A DNA stretch of 44,811 bases from JBLHHI01 sp047614125 (GCA_047614125.1 JBLHHI010000009.1:1-44811); one strand, 5' to 3'; counted from the stretch's first letter, positions 8,520-18,076 are shown. Translations and numbers: made by a program. Notes: generated by a model from the letters alone, not told the origin.

Positions 8520-10774
8520 GAAAAATGAAAAAGCGTGTATACCATATATTTAAGATACTTTTTTTGATGACACTTTGTGCGCAACTGAGCTATGGGCAAA
8601 CGGTCAAGAAAATCTTTCCAAAAAACATTGGGAAAGATATGGTATTGACGGACGGTGATTACATTGTTCGAGGCGTGAATACGATTTCAGAAAACAGCAT
8701 ATTAACCGTTTCCACAGGGGTTAACCTTTGGTTTGGAAGCGGTGCCGTTATTAATTGCGAAGGCGGAGTTGATTTTAAAGGAGCAGCAAATAAATTCATA
8801 ACAATCACCAGCGAGAATCCCGAAAATCAAGGAGTTGGCTTCGTATTCAAAGGGGCTGTTGAAAAACCAGTTTCTTTCGAATACACCATTTTCACTCAAC
8901 TCATAAAACCCATCCAGTTTAACAAAAACTGGTACCGGCCAACCATTGTGTTCAAAAACAACTTGTTTACCTTATTGTTGGAAAGCGGCGTATTTTTTGA
9001 AATACAGGAGATTGATAAAATTATGACGAACCAAACGGTAACGATCGTAATTGACGGAAACACCATTTCGAATAATTCGGGAAGTATGTTGTTGGCAGAA
9101 GCTTCTTGGGAAATGTTGAAATTGCAAATAACGAACAACGTATTTTCAAGAAACGAGTTTATTGGCAGAGAGTTGAATGGTATTTTCACCACCCCTTTAT
9201 TCTTAAACTACAATAATTTAAACGGAGCTTTAAATCCTCCGGTTATTAAAAACAACTCAATAAGTTACAACTATGGCAGCCTTATTCACGATGATACGAT
9301 CGAGTTTTTTTCGGCATATTTAACCGCCATTGGTTCGGCAGATCAACTCGACATTAATCAAAACTATTTTGGCGATGATGCGGGTTCGGCGTTTGAACGA
9401 CTCTTGCAACAGATTACTTCGAGCCAATGCGCCCCCTTCCTAAACTATACAAACCTACAACCTCAACCCGAAAAAGATCTAAATGCGCACATCTATAAGA
9501 TTGCTGTTAACGGGGATCGGGTAGATAATTCAAATTACGATGTAACCATCAATAACACAACAAACTACATCGAAATGATCAGCAACAAGGCCGTCATTCC
9601 GTCCAATAATTTTAGGGTGAACTACATCTATTTAGCAAAAAATACGTTGCGCGTTGAAGACTTAAAACACAACTTGTATTTCGAAAATGGCAATCTTAAA
9701 ACCAAGATTGAAGCCAAAGATCGGATACTAAAAATGTTTCCAGATGGGTACATTCGTGTAGGCGGTTTGGTAGATGAACGAGGGTTTATTGTTCCTACAG
9801 TTAACATTGGTCTCAAGAACTTTTTGATTGCCAATAAAGACTTTATTAAGGGATACGAAAGCTATAAGGATATTCCGAGAATTGAAGTTTCTACCGAGCG
9901 TTTAGAAAAAGATACCATTACTTACGTACACCAGGATCCCAGCAATTTGCAAGATTCGATTGTAGACTTTGATACGCTTTTGGTTAAGGTTAAAAAGAAA
10001 TACTGGGATGTTGGAATCTTTGCCGGATCTTCTTTGTACTTCGGCGACTTAGTTCAAACTTCCATTGCCTTTGTTCCCAAAAACGCGCGACCGTGCGTGG
10101 GTATTCGATTGGGATACAACGTATGGGAGCGTTACCGCTTAGAATTTACAAGCAATGCAATGATTATTCATGGAGCGGATATCATAACCCAGCGTGGCAC
10201 CGGCTTTATTAAACGTAACCTTTCTTTTAGGACCCTAGTGGCCGAAGCAGGATTAGTGGGTGAGTTTAGGCTGTTAAAAATGCCGCGTTTGTGGACCCTA
10301 AGCCCCAGCTTGCTTGGTGGAGTGGTTGGATATTACTTCAACCCACAAGGAAGAATAAACAATACTTGGTATGATTTAAGACCTCTGGGTACAGAGGGTC
10401 AACGAGCGGATGGATCGCTCATGTCGTATGGTAAATACAGTTTTGGAATACCCCTTGGAATTAAACTCACGAAGCACCTCAATCAAAAAACCCTGATCAG
10501 CATGTCGTATACGTATACCAAATTATTCCATGACTATCTCGATGATATTAGCACCGGCAAGTATCAAAGTAAAGCCGATATGATTGCTTGGAATCCAGAA
10601 CTTGGCGAATTGGCTTATCATTTAGCCAACCCACTTGAGCAACCAACCACCAATGAGCGTTCATCAAGCGGTGATGTGGATGGGTATGGGTACTTTGGCT
10701 TTACTTTTACCAGAAAGCTTTACAACTGGGAGAAAAGATCGGAAAATTTTGCCGCACGGCAATTACAGAATTAA
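8516..10774 (+). CDS. Secreted beta-helix-like protein with C-terminal PorG/DUF6089-like outer-membrane barrel
   Basis: The 752-residue protein has a signal peptide (from the in-frame ATG at 8525, KKRVYHIFKILFLMTLCAQ, cleavage near SYG). The region of about residues 40-330 has short Asn/Ser-rich repeats typical of right-handed parallel beta-helices (FKGAANKFITITSENPENQG, VTIVIDGNTISNNSGS, PVIKNNSISYNYGS). A linker follows. From about residue 492 the pattern WDVGIFAGSSLYFGDLVQ and alternating beta strands resemble the DUF6089/PorG outer-membrane barrel, which in T9SS tethers the PorK/N ring. It is translationally coupled to gldM, so it is the likely partner that the GldL/M motor acts on. The beta-helix and barrel assignments are from pattern only. 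The upstream ATG at 8516 is kept as the listed start because it overlaps the gldM stop. Confidence 0.7.
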   Translation: MRKMKKRVYHIFKILFLMTLCAQLSYGQTVKKIFPKNIGKDMVLTDGDYIVRGVNTISENSILTVSTGVNLWFGSGAVINCEGGVDFKGAANKFITITSENPENQGVGFVFKGAVEKPVSFEYTIFTQLIKPIQFNKNWYRPTIVFKNNLFTLLLESGVFFEIQEIDKIMTNQTVTIVIDGNTISNNSGSMLLAEASWEMLKLQITNNVFSRNEFIGRELNGIFTTPLFLNYNNLNGALNPPVIKNNSISYNYGSLIHDDTIEFFSAYLTAIGSADQLDINQNYFGDDAGSAFERLLQQITSSQCAPFLNYTNLQPQPEKDLNAHIYKIAVNGDRVDNSNYDVTINNTTNYIEMISNKAVIPSNNFRVNYIYLAKNTLRVEDLKHNLYFENGNLKTKIEAKDRILKMFPDGYIRVGGLVDERGFIVPTVNIGLKNFLIANKDFIKGYESYKDIPRIEVSTERLEKDTITYVHQDPSNLQDSIVDFDTLLVKVKKKYWDVGIFAGSSLYFGDLVQTSIAFVPKNARPCVGIRLGYNVWERYRLEFTSNAMIIHGADIITQRGTGFIKRNLSFRTLVAEAGLVGEFRLLKMPRLWTLSPSLLGGVVGYYFNPQGRINNTWYDLRPLGTEGQRADGSLMSYGKYSFGIPLGIKLTKHLNQKTLISMSYTYTKLFHDYLDDISTGKYQSKADMIAWNPELGELAYHLANPLEQPTTNERSSSGDVDGYGYFGFTFTRKLYNWEKRSENFAARQLQN

Positions 10775-10811
10775 AAAGTCGAGTTATACAATCAATAAGC
10801 TTTCCATTTGG

Positions 10812-10819
10812 TAATTTTG
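10812..10819 (+). promoter_or_regulatory. -7 box upstream of the AsmA-like gene
   Basis: TAATTTTG is a perfect TAnnTTTG match ending 14 bp before the ATG. It suggests the AsmA-like gene has its own promoter rather than belonging to the gldLM transcript. No good -33 element is visible. Confidence 0.4.
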
Positions 10820-10833
10820 AACAAAATTATTGA

Positions 10834-13512
10834 ATGAGAAGGCTTTTTAAATTCATCGGAATAATCATTCTGATTTTCACTGTTCTTATTGGCGGGTTAA
10901 TTGCCATTCCTATTTTATATAAAAACGAAATTGTTGCCCTAATAACCAAAGAAGTAAATAAGCAAGTTGATGCCACGATTTATTTTAATCCGGACATATC
11001 ACTTAGCCTAATTCGCTCATTTCCAAAACTATACATCCAAATTGAGGACTTCTCTATATCCGGGAAAGGAAGCTTTAAGGGAGACACTTTGTTCTCGGCC
11101 AGCAGCATTAAAACCAAGGTAGATTTGAAAGAATTATACTACCACAATACGCTTGAAATGCATTCACTTTCGCTGCAAGATCCCTTTGTAAATTTGCTCG
11201 TAATTGATTCGCAATCAAATTGGGAAATCACCAAAGAAGATTCTTCAACCTCAGAGGAGGGAACTGCATTCAGTGCGAACTTTGAGAAAGTAGATCTTGA
11301 AAACGCTCGCTTCGCCTATACCGATTCGATTGGAGATATGTACATGTCCATCAAGGGCCTATCTGGTTCTCTGGTTGGAAAGTTTAATCAAGATGTTTTT
11401 GACGTTAGTTCGGACTTCCTTGCCAACGACCTCCACATTGTGTACGATGGCATACCGTATTTAAATCATCTAAAAGTTTCTGGTAACGTGGTAACCTCCA
11501 TTAATTTAATAAAAGATGTTTACCAGTTAAAACAGAATAATTTTCACGTAAATAATCTAGATGTTAACGGGCAAGGTAGCATGGCCTTCGTGAACAGAGA
11601 TGATATAAACTTTGATCTAACTTTTGCCACGAGTTCGGGAAGTTTCAAATCCTTTATGAGCTTAATACCCGCTTATTACCTTGGCGATGTAGATAAATTA
11701 GACGTATTGGGAACGGCTTCATTATCGGGTTACTTTAAAGGTTTGTATTCCAATTTATCGTTTCCTGGGTATGGAATTAACATCGACATAAAGAACGGCA
11801 GCCTTGCAGTACCTGGGCAAAAGCAGGCCATCAAAGATTTGTCGATGGACTTCAAATTGAACAATCCGGATGGGATTACTGATCATCTGGTATTGACCTT
11901 GCAAAACACACAATTTTTGATGGACGGAGAAATATGCACAGCTTCCCTCCTGCTCAAAACTCCAGAATCGGATCCTTACATTGATTTAACAACCAAGGGT
12001 AAAATTAATTTGGCAACATGGGCCTCACTACTTCCCCAAGATCAGGGCCTAGAGGCAACTGGTAAAATTGCAATTGACGCTAAGATGAATGGCAATATTT
12101 CGGATCTAGAAAAACAAAATGTGCAAGCATTTGCTGCTTCTGGAAACATTTTGGCCATGGATTTAAAATACGTTGACAAGTCGCTTCCAAATCCAGTGTT
12201 AATTCCTAAAGCAGAGGCTAATATATCCAACAACTCTCTGCAAATTAAGGATTTATGGATTAAGGCTGGCAAGTCAGAGATTATGGGCCACGGCTTGTTT
12301 ACCAATTGGTTGAATTATGCGCTGGGTTCCGGCACGCTGGGTGGAAGCCTTAACCTGAGCTCATCCTACTTAAACGAAGCTGACTTTGTTCACCCCACTC
12401 CTACAGAAACTGAAACAAACGCCGCACCAGCCACAAATACTTCTTCCTCTTTTCAACTTCCAAAAGATGTAGACCTGAATATGACGTGGAACATTGCTGA
12501 GATGAAGTACAGTACCTTAGAATTGAGTAAGACTAATGGAACCGCTTCATTAAAAAATGGCATTTTTTCAATTCCACAGATGAATACAGATCTTTATGGT
12601 GGAAGTATTGATTTACGTGGTGTATTCGACGCCAGTGATGCAACCAATACCATGACCGACTTGAATTTAACGGCCCAAAACTTTGATATTCAGAACATTT
12701 TCTCACGATTCGAAACCATCCGTGCACTGGCGCCCATAGCCCAATACGCAAAGGGAAAGTTTTCGAGCAAGCTTCACCTTCGCTGTAAGCTCTTAAGCGA
12801 TTTTAGTCCAGATCTTAAGAGCCTTACATGTTCTGGTATTCTCGACATCTTCAACTGCGATATAAGTGGCCTTAAATCAATCAATAGTATTGGCCAGAAG
12901 TTGCAACAACCCGAATTTACAAAACCGTTTTCCATCAAGGATTTGTTGCTAAAATTTGGCATTGAAGATGGGAAGATCAAATTGGAACCCTTTTTCTTAA
13001 ATATTGGAGAATCAATTCTGCAATTGGAGGGTACCACCGGACTTGACCGAATCCTTAATTTTACGGGCAAACTTGAAGTACCCAAAGAATTGTATGAGCA
13101 AAACGCAAAGTCATACAACCAGTATGTACCTCAAAACAAATGGGTTGACCTAAAAACTTTAGATTATAAAAACCTTGTCTTAGGCATTAATATCTTGGGC
13201 AGCTTTGACCAACCCGAAGTAAAATTGAGCTTTGATAATATTAAAAAGGGAATTAAAGAAGATCTGAAGGCTCAGATAAAAGGGGAAGTAGACAAGCGGA
13301 AGGCAGAGGCCGAAGGGCGACTTAAGAAAGAATTGGACGACGCAAAAAATCGAGCGGATCAAATTAAGAAGGAAAATGAAGACAAGGCAAAACAAGTGCT
13401 CGAAGAGCAAAAAAGGGCGTTGGAAGAACGATTGAGAAAAGAACGGGACGCGGCTGCACAAAAGGCCAAAGATGACCTAAAAAATCGGACCGGTGGAATA
13501 CTCAAAAAGTAG
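10834..13512 (+). CDS. AsmA-family envelope protein with charged coiled-coil tail
   Basis: This 892-residue protein has one N-terminal membrane helix (about residues 7-30) and then the AsmA-type N-terminal block (VDATIYFNPDISLSLIRSFP ... YIQIEDFSISGKG ... LFSASSIKTKVDL). A long repetitive beta-rich region follows, with an AsmA C-terminal-like segment (LHLRCKLLSDFSPDLKSLTC ... ILQLEGTTGLDRILNFTGKL). The last ~85 residues are a Lys/Glu-rich coiled coil. AsmA-like proteins are inner-membrane-anchored beta-groove proteins tied to phospholipid transport and outer-membrane assembly. It follows the gldLM locus by 59 bp on the same strand but has a separate promoter candidate, so a shared function is not established. 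Confidence 0.85.
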   Translation: MRRLFKFIGIIILIFTVLIGGLIAIPILYKNEIVALITKEVNKQVDATIYFNPDISLSLIRSFPKLYIQIEDFSISGKGSFKGDTLFSASSIKTKVDLKELYYHNTLEMHSLSLQDPFVNLLVIDSQSNWEITKEDSSTSEEGTAFSANFEKVDLENARFAYTDSIGDMYMSIKGLSGSLVGKFNQDVFDVSSDFLANDLHIVYDGIPYLNHLKVSGNVVTSINLIKDVYQLKQNNFHVNNLDVNGQGSMAFVNRDDINFDLTFATSSGSFKSFMSLIPAYYLGDVDKLDVLGTASLSGYFKGLYSNLSFPGYGINIDIKNGSLAVPGQKQAIKDLSMDFKLNNPDGITDHLVLTLQNTQFLMDGEICTASLLLKTPESDPYIDLTTKGKINLATWASLLPQDQGLEATGKIAIDAKMNGNISDLEKQNVQAFAASGNILAMDLKYVDKSLPNPVLIPKAEANISNNSLQIKDLWIKAGKSEIMGHGLFTNWLNYALGSGTLGGSLNLSSSYLNEADFVHPTPTETETNAAPATNTSSSFQLPKDVDLNMTWNIAEMKYSTLELSKTNGTASLKNGIFSIPQMNTDLYGGSIDLRGVFDASDATNTMTDLNLTAQNFDIQNIFSRFETIRALAPIAQYAKGKFSSKLHLRCKLLSDFSPDLKSLTCSGILDIFNCDISGLKSINSIGQKLQQPEFTKPFSIKDLLLKFGIEDGKIKLEPFFLNIGESILQLEGTTGLDRILNFTGKLEVPKELYEQNAKSYNQYVPQNKWVDLKTLDYKNLVLGINILGSFDQPEVKLSFDNIKKGIKEDLKAQIKGEVDKRKAEAEGRLKKELDDAKNRADQIKKENEDKAKQVLEEQKRALEERLRKERDAAAQKAKDDLKNRTGGILKK

Positions 13513-13615
13513 CCGTTGTACATTCATAGTCCAATTTAAAAGACCGATATGAACAGAAGCTGTGCTAAATGATGAAAAATAAATTAAATGATGTTTTTTT
13601 GAACCTAAAAAATGA

Positions 13616-13623
13616 TAATTTTG
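13616..13623 (+). promoter_or_regulatory. -7 box of rplS
   Basis: TAATTTTG followed by C is a perfect Bacteroidota -7 box; the expected start of transcription is about 20 nt before the rplS ATG. A TTG at 13599-13601 is only 14 bp upstream, closer than usual. Confidence 0.55.
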
Positions 13624-13648
13624 CAGCCCTAATTTCAAGTCAATAAAA

Positions 13649-13993
13649 ATGGATTTAATCAAGAAAGTAACGAGTTCTTTGCAGAGAACTGACCACCCAG
13701 CTTTTGGTGCTGGAGATAACGTGACGGTATATTATAAAATTAAGGAAGGAAACAAAGAACGTATCCAACCTTTTCAAGGAACTGTAATTCAACGAAGAAG
13801 TTCAGGTACAACCGAAACATTTACGGTTCGAAAAATGTCGAACGGTGTTGGTGTGGAAAGAATTTTTCCGGTCAACAGTCCGTTGATAGACAAAATTGAT
13901 GTAAACCGAAGAGGAAAGGTCAGAAGAGCACGAATATTTTATTTACGCGCCCTCACTGGAAAGAAAGCGAGAATCAAAGAAAAACGTGTATAA
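13649..13993 (+). CDS. rplS: 50S ribosomal protein L19
   Basis: The 114-residue protein matches L19 along its whole length, with GDNVTVYYKIKEGNKERIQP, FQGTVIQRRSSGTTETFTVR, the KMSNGVGVERIFPVNSPLID block and the basic end RRGKVRRARIFYLRALTGKK. L19 sits at the 30S-50S interface and contributes to an intersubunit bridge. Here it is monocistronic, between its own promoter and a strong terminator, and is not linked to trmD, which is 11 kb away. In many bacteria rplS and trmD are in one operon. Confidence 0.98.
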   Translation: MDLIKKVTSSLQRTDHPAFGAGDNVTVYYKIKEGNKERIQPFQGTVIQRRSSGTTETFTVRKMSNGVGVERIFPVNSPLIDKIDVNRRGKVRRARIFYLRALTGKKARIKEKRV

Positions 13994-14010
13994 CACGAAA
14001 TATTTTTTTA

Positions 14011-14045
14011 AAAGCCTTTCCGTTGATTCGGGAAGGCTTTTTTTA
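14011..14045 (+). terminator. rplS terminator, overlapping the valS promoter
   Basis: A 12-bp stem (14011-14022 with 14029-14040, one T-G wobble) with a TTGATT loop is followed by a T run. The loop TTG (14023-14025) and the T tail also form the -33 and -7 boxes of a promoter for valS. Confidence 0.9.
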
Positions 14046-14051
14046 TTTTTG
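14023..14051 (+). promoter_or_regulatory. valS promoter embedded in the rplS terminator
   Basis: TTG at 14023-14025, an 18-bp spacer and TATTTTTG at 14044-14051 fit the Bacteroidota consensus. The predicted start is near 14058, with the valS ATG at 14070. The -33 box is the hairpin loop and the -7 box lies in the U-tract of the terminator. Confidence 0.5.
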
Positions 14052-14069
14052 AGACTTACCAAAATATAG

Positions 14070-16694
14070 ATGACAACAATTTCCCTCACCGAGAAATACG
14101 AGCCCGCAGCTTTTGAAGGGCATTGGTACAATGAATGGATGAAGAACCAGTTGTTCTCTTCTAAGCCCAATGAAAAGGAAGCATTCACTATTGTAATCCC
14201 CCCACCCAATGTTACGGGACAGCTTCATATGGGGCACATGCTCAATAACACCATTCAGGATGTGTTGATTCGAAGAGCTCGAATGCAAGGTTTCAACGCG
14301 TGTTGGGTGCCTGGTACCGATCATGCATCGATTGCAACGGAAGCAAAGGTGGTTGCCATGCTCAAAGAAAAGGGCATTGAAAAAAAGGATTTATCGCGAG
14401 AGGATTTTCTAAAATATGCCTTTGAGTGGAAGGATAAGTATGGCGGCATTATTCTAGATCAACTAAAAAAGTTAGGCTGCTCTTGCGATTGGGACCGCAC
14501 TCGATTTACAATGGAACCCGATCTGTACCAATCGGTTGTAAAGGTGTTTGTTGATCTTTTTGATAAAGGATTGATTTATAAAGGCATTCGGATGGTGAAC
14601 TGGGACCCTGCCAGTAAAACGGCCTTATCGGATGAGGAAGTTATTTATAAAGAGGTGGATTCTAACCTTTATTATGTTCAATATCAAATAGTTGGGAGTA
14701 ACGAATTCATTTCCATTGCAACCACCCGACCGGAAACAATTTTGGGGGACACTGCCATTTGCGTTCATCCAAACGATGAGCGTTACCGTCACCTCAAGGG
14801 CAAGAAGGCCATTGTGCCCATTGTAAATCGCGAGGTGCCCATCATTTTTGACGAATATGTGGATGCCGAATTTGGAACGGGTGCGTTAAAGGTTACCCCG
14901 GCGCACGACATAAATGATTACAACCTCGGTTTAAAGCACGGCGTACCAGCTATAGACACCATTAACGACGATGGTACGATGAGCGAAGCCGCTGGACATT
15001 ACATTGGAGTAGACCGGTTTAAGGTTCGAAAGTTAATAGCCAAGGATCTCGATGCCATCGGTGCCTTACTAAAGATTGAACCCATTAAAAATAAGGTGGG
15101 TACCTCCGAACGGACCCATGCGGTAATTGAGCCAAAAATTAGTCAGCAGTGGTTCGTTAACATGGAGAAATTCATGGAAAAAAATCCAGAAGTGGCTACT
15201 TCAGTTGCCAATGATGATGTTGCCTTTTTCCCATCCAAACTTAAAAACACCTACCGTCATTGGATGGAAAACCTAAAAGACTGGTGCATTAGTCGACAGC
15301 TGTGGTGGGGACAACAAATTCCTGCATACTATCTTCCGAACGGTCAATATGTAGTGGCCGAAACCAAAGAGGCGGCATTGGTAAAAGCGCAAGAACTTGA
15401 TGCTGATCTATCCATCGACCAACTCACTCAAGATCCAGATGTGTTGGATACTTGGTTTTCGAGCTGGCTATGGCCCATCAGCGTTTTTAATGGCATCCTG
15501 GATCCAAACAACGAAGAAATTAATTATTACTACCCTACCAACAACATCGTTACTGGTCCGGATATTATTTTCTTTTGGATCGCAAGAATGATCATGTCGG
15601 GCTATGAATATCAGCAAGAGAAACCCTTTAAAGCGGTTTATTTTACGGGTATTGTGCGCGACCAAAAAGGCCGTAAGATGTCGAAGCAATTGGGTAACTC
15701 GCCCGATCCCATAGACTTGATGGATCAGTTTGGAACCGATGGTGTTCGAATGGGTTTAATGATGGCCGCTCCGGCTGGAAATGACCTGCTTTTTGATGAA
15801 TCACTTTGTGAACAAGGTCGAAATTTCTCGAACAAAATTTGGAATGCGTATCGACTCATAAATAGTTGGGAGGATGATTCATCCGATCCAAATCAGTTTT
15901 ATGCAAAGATGGCACCCGAGATTCATGCTTGGATGAAGGCGAAAATTGGAGATGCCATTGTTCAAATTGATGATCAAATGAGCAAATACCGTGTTTCCGA
16001 CGCCATGTTAACCATATACAAGCTGATATGGGGTGAGTACTGCTCTTGGTACTTAGAATGGATTAAACCTCCGTATGGAGAAGGTTTGCCCGCTTCAGAT
16101 ATTAGTGAAGCAAAAATAATCTTCGACCAACTCCTTCGATTGTTGCATCCGTTTATGCCTTTTGTAACGGAACATTTGTGGCAACAATTGAATCCAAACT
16201 CTTCAGCATTCATAAATCAGCAGGATTTGCCAAAATCATCCGATCATCGTTTTAATACGGCTGAAGTTGATTTAAATATGGACTTAATAACCTTAATTCG
16301 ATCGGTTCGAAATGGAAAAGGCATTTCTCCAAAAATTCCTGCCAAAATTTGCATTAAAACAACGAACGAAACGAGTTTTAGAAAATGGGAAGCTGCCAGT
16401 GCAAAACTGGCACATATAACTGATTTTCAGTATAATGCAGAAATGGATGGTCTGAAAGAATTGCTCGGAACCCATGAAGTTGTGATCCAATTTGAAGGAA
16501 TTGATTTAAATACCAAAGACGTTGCATCCATCGAAAAAGAAATTAAACGCTTGGAAGGATTCTTAGTTGGCGTGCGTAAAAAACTCAGCAACGAAAAGTT
16601 TATTGCCAACGCTGCTCCAGAAGTAATAGAACGCGAAACTCAAAAAAGAGACGATACTATGAAAAAATTGGAATCGCTCAAAAATGAGTTGTAG
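14070..16694 (+). CDS. valS: Valyl-tRNA synthetase
   Basis: The 874-residue class I synthetase charges tRNA-Val with valine. The HIGH-type motif is present in PPNVTGQLHMGHMLNNTIQD (about residues 46-65) and the KMSKS-type motif as GRKMSKQLGNSPDP. The CP1 editing domain contains TTRPETILGDTAICVHP and FGTGALKVTPAHDINDYN. The catalytic region has DVLDTWFSSWLWP. The C-terminus ends in the Val-type coiled-coil arm (residues about 810-874, rich in Lys/Glu). Length is normal for Bacteroidota ValRS. It is monocistronic, with a promoter that overlaps the preceding terminator. Confidence 0.98.
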   Translation: MTTISLTEKYEPAAFEGHWYNEWMKNQLFSSKPNEKEAFTIVIPPPNVTGQLHMGHMLNNTIQDVLIRRARMQGFNACWVPGTDHASIATEAKVVAMLKEKGIEKKDLSREDFLKYAFEWKDKYGGIILDQLKKLGCSCDWDRTRFTMEPDLYQSVVKVFVDLFDKGLIYKGIRMVNWDPASKTALSDEEVIYKEVDSNLYYVQYQIVGSNEFISIATTRPETILGDTAICVHPNDERYRHLKGKKAIVPIVNREVPIIFDEYVDAEFGTGALKVTPAHDINDYNLGLKHGVPAIDTINDDGTMSEAAGHYIGVDRFKVRKLIAKDLDAIGALLKIEPIKNKVGTSERTHAVIEPKISQQWFVNMEKFMEKNPEVATSVANDDVAFFPSKLKNTYRHWMENLKDWCISRQLWWGQQIPAYYLPNGQYVVAETKEAALVKAQELDADLSIDQLTQDPDVLDTWFSSWLWPISVFNGILDPNNEEINYYYPTNNIVTGPDIIFFWIARMIMSGYEYQQEKPFKAVYFTGIVRDQKGRKMSKQLGNSPDPIDLMDQFGTDGVRMGLMMAAPAGNDLLFDESLCEQGRNFSNKIWNAYRLINSWEDDSSDPNQFYAKMAPEIHAWMKAKIGDAIVQIDDQMSKYRVSDAMLTIYKLIWGEYCSWYLEWIKPPYGEGLPASDISEAKIIFDQLLRLLHPFMPFVTEHLWQQLNPNSSAFINQQDLPKSSDHRFNTAEVDLNMDLITLIRSVRNGKGISPKIPAKICIKTTNETSFRKWEAASAKLAHITDFQYNAEMDGLKELLGTHEVVIQFEGIDLNTKDVASIEKEIKRLEGFLVGVRKKLSNEKFIANAAPEVIERETQKRDDTMKKLESLKNEL

Positions 16695-16708
16695 AGCGTA
16701 AGCCCGTC

Positions 16709-17974
16709 TTATTTGGTGATTAAACTTTCTAGATAGAGTTTACTCTCATTGGGCTTGCTTTCAATAAAGAACTTGTACTGTTTGTATAAATCTACATGAA
16801 AGAGTGTAATGAGCACATAGTGCTCGAGCGTTCCATTTGCCTGCATTTCTCGTGCATATTTCAACTCTTCTATGTCCGCATCAGCCTTTGTTAGCATGTA
16901 GTCCCAGCAATACCCTTCGAGCGTTACGTAATTGGTAATGGAGTTTTTCTCCAAGATTCCATCGTCACTCGAAATTTCTCGAACGTTTTCCATGGCTTCG
17001 ACGTAATGTTCCCAATACGACGGAAGATCAGTAATATCCTCACCGAGCAATGAATCAACGGGGTCTATTTCATTTACTCTAAACTGGCGTGCCATCCAAT
17101 AATCGTTGTACGTTTCTCCCAAGTCCTCACAATACCGTTCCAATCGACTGATCATGCCTATATCCGGAAAACAAAGCAATGATTCGAGTGATGCATCCTT
17201 TGCCTTTTCTATTTCATGCATGCCTTCCAAGGCATCTACGTACATTTTTCTTGGCTCCAACAAGTTTGGAAACCGATCAATGGTCTCTTTGAAAATAGGA
17301 GCCGCTCGTTGATATTCTTTCAACATGTAGTAGCTATCTGCCAAATAAAGTCTTGCTTTATAAAAGTTTTGTTCGATGTCGAGTGCTGCTTGATAATTCT
17401 TGATGGCATCGTTGTAATTACCCCGTCTAAAATCTTCTTCACCCTCTCTGTATCGGTCGCCTGCGCGATTGAGAACGTTGGTATCTACCCGTTCAAATTG
17501 GTCAACATACATTCTTCGAACAACGGGGATTCCAGATTCTAAGTCTCTGGTATAGAGCGTTGCCTCTCTGCAAACTATCATCAATTTTTTCTCTTCAGCG
17601 CCCAGCATCAAATACTTAAACATCTTGTTTAATCTTCTGAGCTTGGCGGCTTTTTCTTCTTCGGTGAGCTCATCCTCATCATCAAAATCAATGCTGATGC
17701 TAAAATTTGACATCGTTTTGCCGTTGTATGCATAATCCATAAAACAATATTGGATGTAATTGCGCCAGAGCAACGGAAGGTCTTTGTGCGCCTCAACAAC
17801 CGGTGTTATGGTTTTAACGGCCTTTGCATATTTTTTTTTGCCGTAGAGCTTCACCGATTTATTAAAGAGTTTTTCTTCCTTACCAGTTACTTGAGCTTGA
17901 ACAAGGGGTGCCCAAATAAAGAGAAGAAGTAGAAAAATGCTTGAGAGTGATTTAAAATTTGGTTGTGGTGTCAT
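16709..17974 (-). CDS. Exported TPR-repeat protein of unknown function
   Basis: Starting at the ATG at 17974, this is a 421-residue protein with a signal peptide (hydrophobic SSIFLLLLFIWAPLVQAQ, cleavage after QAQ). TPR-like helical repeats follow at about residues 165-265, the clearest being FRRGNYNDAIKNYQAALDIE and ARLYLADSYYMLKEYQRAAP. The C-terminal half is acidic and shows no recognised domain. The upstream TTG at 17995 is rejected as the start because a -7 box (TATTTTTG, 17993-18000) occupies that position. TPR proteins of this type in the periplasm usually act as scaffolds; no partner can be named. It converges on valS with a 14-bp gap. Confidence 0.85.
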   Translation of the reverse strand: MTPQPNFKSLSSIFLLLLFIWAPLVQAQVTGKEEKLFNKSVKLYGKKKYAKAVKTITPVVEAHKDLPLLWRNYIQYCFMDYAYNGKTMSNFSISIDFDDEDELTEEEKAAKLRRLNKMFKYLMLGAEEKKLMIVCREATLYTRDLESGIPVVRRMYVDQFERVDTNVLNRAGDRYREGEEDFRRGNYNDAIKNYQAALDIEQNFYKARLYLADSYYMLKEYQRAAPIFKETIDRFPNLLEPRKMYVDALEGMHEIEKAKDASLESLLCFPDIGMISRLERYCEDLGETYNDYWMARQFRVNEIDPVDSLLGEDITDLPSYWEHYVEAMENVREISSDDGILEKNSITNYVTLEGYCWDYMLTKADADIEELKYAREMQANGTLEHYVLITLFHVDLYKQYKFFIESKPNESKLYLESLITK

Positions 17975-17992
17975 AGAATCTATTAATTGAAC

Positions 17993-18000
17993 CAAAAATA
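17993..18000 (-). promoter_or_regulatory. -7 box of the TPR-protein gene
   Basis: The complement of CAAAAATA reads TATTTTTG, a perfect TAnnTTTG, 18 bp upstream of the chosen ATG. It overlaps the alternative TTG start and so argues against that start. Confidence 0.5.
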
Positions 18001-18050
18001 AACATAGTTCAACAAATTAAGAATAATTTCTACGCTCAATGCTTTTTATT

Positions 18051-18058
18051 TACGTTTG
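18051..18058 (+). promoter_or_regulatory. -7 box of the LptF/G permease gene
   Basis: TACGTTTG followed by C is a perfect -7 box. The predicted transcription start (about 18064) lies after the first possible TTG start and before the TTG at 18077, supporting the latter. Confidence 0.5.
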
Positions 18059-18076
18059 CAAAACGGAATAGTCCAC

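Noticed and set aside
14070..16694. Minus-strand open frames inside valS, AsmA, pruA and other long genes
   Set aside because: They are antisense shadows of strongly recognisable proteins and lack family similarity of their own.
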